Shown: in pieces, positions 58,656 through 64,000 of the stretch
Layout of the letters: every line of letters begins with the position of its first letter
How positions within the stretch are numbered: the stretch's first letter is position 1
Assembly: GCA_021413865.1 (NCBI GenBank)
Contig: JAIOPN010000004.1
Span: forward strand, 16,898 to 80,897
Origin: Planctomycetota bacterium
GTDB taxonomy: Bacteria; Planctomycetota; Phycisphaerae; Phycisphaerales; Phycisphaeraceae
DNA: 64,000 nucleotides
Direction of reading: 5' to 3'
Notes under the pieces: generated by a model
What the model was told of the DNA's origin: nothing
Seen by the model: the letters and a program-made list of their open reading frames with translations, nothing else
The model's database searches: none
Program-made: the position numbers and the translations under genes

Positions 58656-61600
58656 TCAGGAGATAACCACCGGACCGTCGGCCAGTTTTGCCAGGAGTTC
58701 CTGCTCGGTCTTGGCGAGCCACACTTTGACCTCTGCCGGTGTCTTGAGTGTGGCGCTGGTCAGGTGAACGCTCTGAGTCTTAGGTTCAAGGAGTTTGGCC
58801 GCGGCAAGGGCGGCGCTGGCGAATTGCTGAGGTAGAGCATTGGTACGGATTTTCCATGAAGCCAGCGGACATGTCTGGAGACAACGAAGCAGGGCCACGT
58901 CGTCGCTAACATCGAGGGGTGGCAGGGCGTCAATGTTCTCCGTGGCGAGAATCGTTTGCCGCTGCGCCGACGTCAGTTTCTTCCAGTTGTCGTTGGCCTC
59001 CAACGCGCCCTTCTCGCGATTGAAGACGGTGACATGCTCAACATGCGCCTTGTTGACGGCCGTCCGCAGGAGCGACGCGACGGCCTTGTGAATTGATGGA
59101 ACTGAATCGGTGGCATCCAGTAGCCGACGTTCAGCGCACACCGCATCGGCCTGTTTCTGGAGATCGGCGGCTTCGGGAAGAGGCGTAATGTGGGTGAGTA
59201 ACAGCCCAAGGGTATCCCACGCCGGCCGGCGCTTGGCCGCCATGCCAGCAGCGGAGCGCCAACGACCTGCCTGCTGAGTGAGTGCGTCGTTCAACTTGAG
59301 GATCTCGGCCAGTTGCTCCGTACCGGCCAAGGCACGAAGGTTGTCGATATGGAGCGTGGAGGGACGTGCGGGCATGGGCGGATCACCGCCGGCACGGTCG
59401 GCCAACTCGATCAACTTGGCCAAGAACGCTGGAGCCTGAACACTCTCCTCGCCAGACTTACAGTTGATCTCGACGGTCATGTAGAGCTTGCGGAGTTGCA
59501 GCTTCTGCTTGACGTCGAGGGTGTTGGATTCAGACCGGAACTCTGTGGCCGAAATCTTGGCCTGGTCGAGTTGACCCACGGCCAGTGGATTGCCGTTGTG
59601 AACGGCCCGCAAATGGCCGGTGGTATGGAGCACGATCAGGCCGGCGTCTACTGCGTCGCGCGGCCAGCCGTAGGGGCTATCTTCGAAGGCGGAGCGAACG
59701 TCCTTGCCCTTCTTGCCCGATCCGACCAATGAGAGAATCGCGGAGCAAACGGGATGCTTGTCGGGCTTGTCCGTCCAACCAACCAGACGCAGGGCATCCT
59801 CTGCACCGTCCTTGGCTTGCCGGATAACGCTATCCCAGCGGTCGTTGTCGGCGTCACCGAAACTCGGGAACAACCTGACCAATGAGGCTTCGGCCGCGGC
59901 GCGGACCTTCTCGACCATGTTGAGCTGAAACAGCTCGTTGCCGCCGCCCTGGTACACCTTGCTGGCGTCGATCACTTGGCGGACCAACTCGTCTCGGCGG
60001 GACTCAGCGTCCTTCATCCGCGCCTCCATGCCACGACGCGCTTCACGCGCGGGGTCGGTGGCCGGGGCACCCTTGAAGTCAATGGTTGCCTTGGCGGCTT
60101 CACAATCAGCGATGGCGGTCTTGAGGCCTTCGGCACCAGTCTTGGGGATAAAGGCGAAGACCACCGGGCTGTCAGGGCCGGCGCCGCGGGCATCGTTTAT
60201 CACCGCACCCTCGCTCGCGCCCCAGCCATCGCGGACCCAAACTGGGATTTCGTGCCCCTTGGCGGTCGGCGGCTGATCGCCGAAATGCAGCACGGGCTTG
60301 CGCGGCTCCTTGGGCTTGCCGTGGAGGAGCTTCAGTTCACTAATTGCATTATTGAGGGCGGCAGCCAAGAGAGCCGAGCGTTTGCCACCGATCGCGGTCA
60401 GGTCATTACTGAGGCGAGACTGACGGTTGCGGAACTCGCGGTCCCATTCGCTGCTCTCTGGCGTTTGGAGGCTGTAGCCGTCCTCCAGCTTGATGATCTT
60501 GCCGTCCTGAACCAACTTCTCCAGGATGCGCGGCACCTCCCTGCGGAACGTGGCGCCGTCGCTAGCAAGGTCGCTGACTAGCAGATCGGCGAGCATCTCC
60601 GGGGTAGCGCGCACGCCGATGTCACCTGCGTCCTTGCTAGGGAGTTTGCGAATCAGGAAGATCAGGCCACAGAGGCGGCTGGCCAGCCTGCCGTCAGCCG
60701 AGCCGTCATTGAGCCGGCGGATCATCTCGTCCAACACCCGGAGAAGGGCGCCGGTCTGAACAAGACCCGCTTGAAGCTGCTCGAAAATGAAGTCGGCGGG
60801 AACGACGGTGCCGAGCGGTTCCTCCGCAGTCTCGCGGACCGCTTCATGAACCACGCGAAGCTGCGTGCGCAACTGGGCGACCGTTCCGGCCGTATCGACG
60901 GCACGAAGGGCATGCTCCCAGAAGCGCCGACGGACGGGGAGCAACGGGTAGTCTTCGACCATGATGGCGCGATCATCGGGGCGAGAGGCGATAGATGATC
61001 CCGCAAGCTGGCGGTCAATTTCACCGGCGTGGGATGCCAGACAATCGTAAACGGCCTTGGCCTTGTCAGCTTTCTTCGCCAAGACCACTCGTCGAGTGAC
61101 GGTCTCCACGTCTACGTCCGACAACTCGACCGGGATGGTAAACCGACCCATCAGCTTCTGAAGGGACGAGGTGGCCGTAAGCGCGCTCTGACCGGCACCG
61201 ATCAGTAGGACACGAGAATCAGTCTGCTTGCAGAGGGATTCTGCAACTTCCTGAACCTGAATGGCACGGTCGTCATTCTCCCCGATGTATTGCTGCGCCT
61301 CGTCAAGTAATACCACTGTGGCGGGAATTTTCCCATTTATGGACAGTACCTCACGAACCAGTCGCACAAATTCGGTCGTGGAGACATCGGAGACCGGCTT
61401 GAACTGCTCGTACAGCAGGTCAAGCACTTTGTCCTCGCTTGGCGCGAAGCTGGGAAAGGCGGTGAGCACGGCCTTTGCGATGAGAGGACTGGCGCCAAGG
61501 TCGGCAATCTCGGAATTGAAATCCCGACCGGCCGCCTGCACCTGCTGACGGACCGCATCGAAGATGCCATTCCTCTTCAGCCAAATACAGAATCGCGTTT

Positions 61601-62096
61601 GCGAGAGGGATTCTGGTAGACCTTTGGACCGGAAGATGATGCCTAATACGGTGAGGCGAACTCCATCGCTGCCCCCAGACGGAAGCGTACCTGATGCTGC
61701 GTGAATTCCCCCGCATTGTTTGCCGCGGGTGGATAATTCCCGAAGCAGCGCCTTGACATCATCGGAGAGCAGTGCGAGGCCGCGAGCAGTGACACCGTCG
61801 GAGAAGCGAGTGTCCACCCAAAGATGACGGAGCATCTTCAGTAAATGCGATTTACCGCTTCCGTAGAAGCCGCTGATCCATGCTGCCGCCTGGGCCGCGG
61901 AATCCATGTGGCTCATGTAGGATTCGAGGATGCGCACAAGCCCATCGTGGTACTGTCCCTCGCATACAAAGTGTTCCAGTTCGTACCGCAATGTGGCGAT
62001 TTCTATGTTGCTGGTTGCCTCCGTAACTGCGGCTACACCATCATTGAGGAGCTTTGCAGCGATAGGATCACGTTGGAAGACATCGCGGTTTTTCAT
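58656..62096 (-). CDS. brxC: BREX P-loop ATPase BrxC
   Basis: 1146 residues. 'MKNRDVFQRDPIAAKLLNDG' and 'YELEHFVCEGQYHDGLVRIL' are the typical opening. Walker A 'GFYGSGKSHLLK' (76-87), Walker B 'TVVLLDEAQQYI' (about 260-271), sensor 'LLIGAGQSALTA'. The remaining 700 residues are the helical BrxC/PglY part. BrxC is essential for BREX modification and exclusion. The ATG overlaps the brxB stop (ATGA). Confidence 0.93.
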   Translation of the reverse strand: MKNRDVFQRDPIAAKLLNDGVAAVTEATSNIEIATLRYELEHFVCEGQYHDGLVRILESYMSHMDSAAQAAAWISGFYGSGKSHLLKMLRHLWVDTRFSDGVTARGLALLSDDVKALLRELSTRGKQCGGIHAASGTLPSGGSDGVRLTVLGIIFRSKGLPESLSQTRFCIWLKRNGIFDAVRQQVQAAGRDFNSEIADLGASPLIAKAVLTAFPSFAPSEDKVLDLLYEQFKPVSDVSTTEFVRLVREVLSINGKIPATVVLLDEAQQYIGENDDRAIQVQEVAESLCKQTDSRVLLIGAGQSALTATSSLQKLMGRFTIPVELSDVDVETVTRRVVLAKKADKAKAVYDCLASHAGEIDRQLAGSSIASRPDDRAIMVEDYPLLPVRRRFWEHALRAVDTAGTVAQLRTQLRVVHEAVRETAEEPLGTVVPADFIFEQLQAGLVQTGALLRVLDEMIRRLNDGSADGRLASRLCGLIFLIRKLPSKDAGDIGVRATPEMLADLLVSDLASDGATFRREVPRILEKLVQDGKIIKLEDGYSLQTPESSEWDREFRNRQSRLSNDLTAIGGKRSALLAAALNNAISELKLLHGKPKEPRKPVLHFGDQPPTAKGHEIPVWVRDGWGASEGAVINDARGAGPDSPVVFAFIPKTGAEGLKTAIADCEAAKATIDFKGAPATDPAREARRGMEARMKDAESRRDELVRQVIDASKVYQGGGNELFQLNMVEKVRAAAEASLVRLFPSFGDADNDRWDSVIRQAKDGAEDALRLVGWTDKPDKHPVCSAILSLVGSGKKGKDVRSAFEDSPYGWPRDAVDAGLIVLHTTGHLRAVHNGNPLAVGQLDQAKISATEFRSESNTLDVKQKLQLRKLYMTVEINCKSGEESVQAPAFLAKLIELADRAGGDPPMPARPSTLHIDNLRALAGTEQLAEILKLNDALTQQAGRWRSAAGMAAKRRPAWDTLGLLLTHITPLPEAADLQKQADAVCAERRLLDATDSVPSIHKAVASLLRTAVNKAHVEHVTVFNREKGALEANDNWKKLTSAQRQTILATENIDALPPLDVSDDVALLRCLQTCPLASWKIRTNALPQQFASAALAAAKLLEPKTQSVHLTSATLKTPAEVKVWLAKTEQELLAKLADGPVVIS

Positions 62097-62656
62097 TGGA
62101 CGTTTGCTCCGCTGTACAACGTGATTGGGACGGCCAGGTAGTTCCAGCCATCACGGGCATCGAGCAGACGATAGTTGTTGTTGTCGAATTCACCGGGAAA
62201 GAACAAGACCAGCCGACCACGAATATCGTGCTCGGTTTCTTTGAGCACCAAAGAAACCTTTGTGAAGCCAAACAAAGACGCGACACCATACACGGCTACT
62301 ACGGTGTTCTCGTCCACATCCGCTGCTGCAAGTGCGTCGCGAAGTGACGAGGCAGCAAACGCCACGAAATCACGCTCCAACTTGAGCGATAACCGCTCCG
62401 GCTTGGCGTAGTATCGATCTCGGTAGTCCATGCTCGTCAGCCACTTGGCAAAGACGGAGGTGAAGTCAAACAGCTTCCATACGTGCCCAGCTTGGCGAGT
62501 TGCGACCTCGAATAGCTCCAACTTGGCGCGGAGCTTCCGCTCGTCGGTCTTGTCGTGGACGACGAAGATCATCCGCTGGGCGCCGGCAAGGTTGCGCTGC
62601 CACGGCGCGGAGATATGGTTTTGATAGCGGCTGGCCAAGTCTTCAATCCGTCCCAT
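62093..62656 (-). CDS. brxB: BREX protein BrxB (DUF1788)
   Basis: 187 residues covering DUF1788: 'HDKTDERKLRAKLELFEVAT', 'WKLFDFTSVFAKWL', 'VVAVYGVASLFGFTKVSLVL' and the end 'GRLVLFFPGEFDNNNYRLLD'. A small protein of unknown fold needed in BREX. It overlaps both brxA (14 bases) and brxC (4 bases), so translation is coupled. Confidence 0.92.
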   Translation of the reverse strand: MGRIEDLASRYQNHISAPWQRNLAGAQRMIFVVHDKTDERKLRAKLELFEVATRQAGHVWKLFDFTSVFAKWLTSMDYRDRYYAKPERLSLKLERDFVAFAASSLRDALAAADVDENTVVAVYGVASLFGFTKVSLVLKETEHDIRGRLVLFFPGEFDNNNYRLLDARDGWNYLAVPITLYSGANVQ

Positions 62657-63560
62657 GAATTAACCGCCTTTCCTCCTCCGTCAGCAGTCGCGAGAGCGAG
62701 ACCTCCACAATGCCGCCGGACACTTTCAGGTCGAGGAAGCCCGCTCGCTTGGCGTCCATCGCCAGGTAAATCAGTTCATCGGTGCTGACATCCAGCACGT
62801 TCGACCAAAGGGTCTCGAACAACACCGCCCCCCGCACCCCCAGGGCATAGCCCAGTACCAAGGCGAAGGTCACAACGGCAGGCGTTGGGCTGACTGCACG
62901 CCGTGTCTTCCGGCTGCGGCCCTCAAGGTGACCCGACTGCGTCCATGACGATGCTGCGTTGCGCACGATTTTGTCGAGTACCGCCTCGTTGAACCGCGAT
63001 CCCGTCCCACGATTGAGCGCATCGGTAAGGGCTTGCCGCCCAAGTTCTTCGCCCGGCCGCAGGCGCAACATTGGCGGCGCCGTGAACCGAAGTAACGGAT
63101 CGCGGGCTAACGCCATGAGTAGTGCCAGAAGCGGCCGGCCACGGTCATCACTAATCCAAAGGTGACGCAGCACCCGGAAGAGAACGACGCCACCATCTAG
63201 AGCATAAAGCTCTGACAACCTCTGGTCTGTGAGCCTGCGCGTGGCGCCGGTTCGTTTCCCAAGACAGTTGTCCTCCACAATCAAGCTACGGTACTCCGCG
63301 CGTGTTGCGTTGGGGCCGGTAGCCCGAAGCAGGCCCATCAACTCGTCAAGCATGATGGTTCGGCTGGTGTGCGTACCCTTGCCCCCGAAGTGGAATCCCA
63401 CCCGGTCTTGGGCGGCGACCACTTGCTGGTCATCAGTGAGGGTTACACCGGTTCTAATAGGATCGCCGCCCATTTGTGACCCACCCATTTGGCCGGCCGG
63501 TTTGCCGGCGAAGAGAATAGGTGTCTCAGACAATGCGGTCGGAGTCAAATGGAGCCCCAC
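62643..63560 (-). CDS. brxA: BREX protein BrxA (DUF1819)
   Basis: The 305-residue frame contains the BrxA/DUF1819 core from about residue 60: 'GGKGTHTSRTIMLDELMGLL', 'NCLGKRTGATRRLTDQRLSE', 'LYALDGGVVLFRVLRHLW' and 'RPLLALLMALARDPLLR'. BrxA is a helical DNA-binding protein. The start is uncertain: ATG 63488 or 63473 (a duplicated 'MGG' sequence) would give a protein nearer the usual length of about 200-280. It is the first gene of the BREX operon. Confidence 0.85.
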   Translation of the reverse strand: MGLHLTPTALSETPILFAGKPAGQMGGSQMGGDPIRTGVTLTDDQQVVAAQDRVGFHFGGKGTHTSRTIMLDELMGLLRATGPNATRAEYRSLIVEDNCLGKRTGATRRLTDQRLSELYALDGGVVLFRVLRHLWISDDRGRPLLALLMALARDPLLRFTAPPMLRLRPGEELGRQALTDALNRGTGSRFNEAVLDKIVRNAASSWTQSGHLEGRSRKTRRAVSPTPAVVTFALVLGYALGVRGAVLFETLWSNVLDVSTDELIYLAMDAKRAGFLDLKVSGGIVEVSLSRLLTEEERRLIHGTD

Positions 63561-63660
63561 ACGAGAGGTTGTTGGTGCCCACGCAGAATTGAGTGCATTG
63601 GCACCATCTGAGCCGGATTACACCCTCGAATCATGGTTCAATTGTGCGGGCACCCACATA

Positions 63661-63672
63661 TCCACATGTGGA
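63661..63672. promoter_or_regulatory. 12-bp palindrome upstream of the BREX operon
   Basis: TCCACATGTGGA is a perfect palindrome about 100 bases ahead of brxA. On the minus strand it lies between a TTGGCC and a TATGTG, which could be weak -35/-10 boxes. It may be an operator. The 298 bases 63561-63858 contain no other convincing gene. Confidence 0.3.
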
Positions 63673-63858
63673 CTTGGCCAATACCGGTTTGGGTCAGGCC
63701 CGCTATAAACGTCGGTAGAAAAATGAATCGGACCCGCCTTCTAGTCGTGGTATCGGGCGGAACCCACAATACGCCCTGGTCGGGTGCTCTTGGCGACCTT
63801 CCATGAGGCAGCTTTTGAATAAATCATAACAGCCGACGATGAACGCGTCATCGGGCAC

Positions 63859-64000
63859 CTAGGCTCTGTCTGAAAACACGATCTTGAGGGTGCGTTGAAT
63901 CATCGCCAGTTTCATCATCGCCAGGAAGTTGATGGCCAGCTTCTCGAAGCGTGTGCCGATGCGGCGACACTCTTTGAGCCAGCCGATGGTCTGCTCGATG
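63859..64000 (-). mobile_element. IS5-family insertion sequence, end of transposase (partial)
   Basis: Minus-strand translation ends 'IEQTIGWLKECRRIGTRFEK' ... 'MIQRTLKIVFSDRA' and stops at 63859-63861. The 'E..T..WLK..RR' helix carries the Glu of the DDE triad in IS5-type transposases. The stop lies at the element end, with a terminal-repeat-like GGCTCTGTCTGAAAA starting at 63862. The rest of the IS is outside the window. Confidence 0.75.

Larger units (their letters stand above)
42150..64000. mobile_element. Genomic island integrated at tRNA-Ser carrying a BREX defence system
   Basis: It begins at the tRNA-Ser 3' end with a tyrosine integrase pointing at the tRNA. XRE and excisionase-like regulators, a primase/Toprim-DUF3987 replication protein and the BREX operon follow, with an IS5-family transposase at the window edge. 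All large genes are on the minus strand. No second copy of the tRNA 3' end is visible before 64000, so the right end lies outside the window. Confidence 0.75.

Overview
The window is GC-rich, gene-dense bacterial DNA. The gene set points to Planctomycetota, probably a Phycisphaerae-like lineage: an McsA/McsB protein-arginine kinase pair, LpxA-type acyltransferase, RimO, a Gld-type ABC module with a DUF4340 partner, planctomycete-style heparinase and oligogalacturonate-lyase-like proteins, and a short in-frame 'TTEDTETTE' repeat. This is inference from protein families; there is no rRNA in the window to confirm it.

Layout. (1) 1-3386: end of a decayed mobile region. It holds a frameshifted Avd gene and the 5' part of a diversity-generating-retroelement reverse transcriptase, cut off just before its catalytic core and joined to an N-terminally truncated DnaB-like helicase. 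A small ORF, an XRE regulator and a tyrosine integrase follow; the integrase C-terminus is encoded by an antisense tRNA 3' fragment (attachment-site scar). (2) 3387-42087: ordinary chromosome. It contains a Gld-like ABC transporter operon, purF, a stand-alone NrdJ C-terminal (TSCPD) protein, mutY, two CBS proteins, mcsA-mcsB, a second ABC transporter with two DUF990-type permeases, a phytanoyl-CoA dioxygenase-like protein, lpxA, apaG, rimO and an M24 peptidase homologue. After these come a polysaccharide (uronate) degradation group, pdxJ, an SGNH-like protein, mntH with a divergent mntR-type regulator, two universal stress proteins, and an RND efflux system divergent from its TetR regulator and TolC partner. 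(3) 42150-64000 (open at the right): a genomic island integrated at tRNA-Ser(UGA).

The island, read on the minus strand from the right, begins with the end of an IS5-family transposase. A BREX (type 1-like) phage-defence operon follows: brxA, brxB, brxC, pglX, an AIPR-family gene, pglZ, brxL, and a GIY-YIG/DUF4357 nuclease. Nearest the tRNA are a protein with 48-bp repeats, two excisionase-like HTH proteins, a primase/Toprim-DUF3987 replication protein, an XRE regulator and the integrase. The integrase reading frame now runs through the tRNA gene and into the antisense strand of tolC. Most BREX genes overlap or lie within tens of bases of each other, so they are probably co-transcribed. BrxC, BrxL, PglX and PglZ would supply the core modification and exclusion function. 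The AIPR protein (with a possible D...QxK nuclease motif) and the GIY-YIG protein look like extra nuclease effectors embedded in or attached to the operon.

The most unusual points are the AIPR insertion and GIY-YIG appendage on BREX, a dispersed repeat embedded in pglX, the broken retroelement, and a pair of inverted hairpin repeats at 24638-24725 whose stems differ only by compensatory changes.
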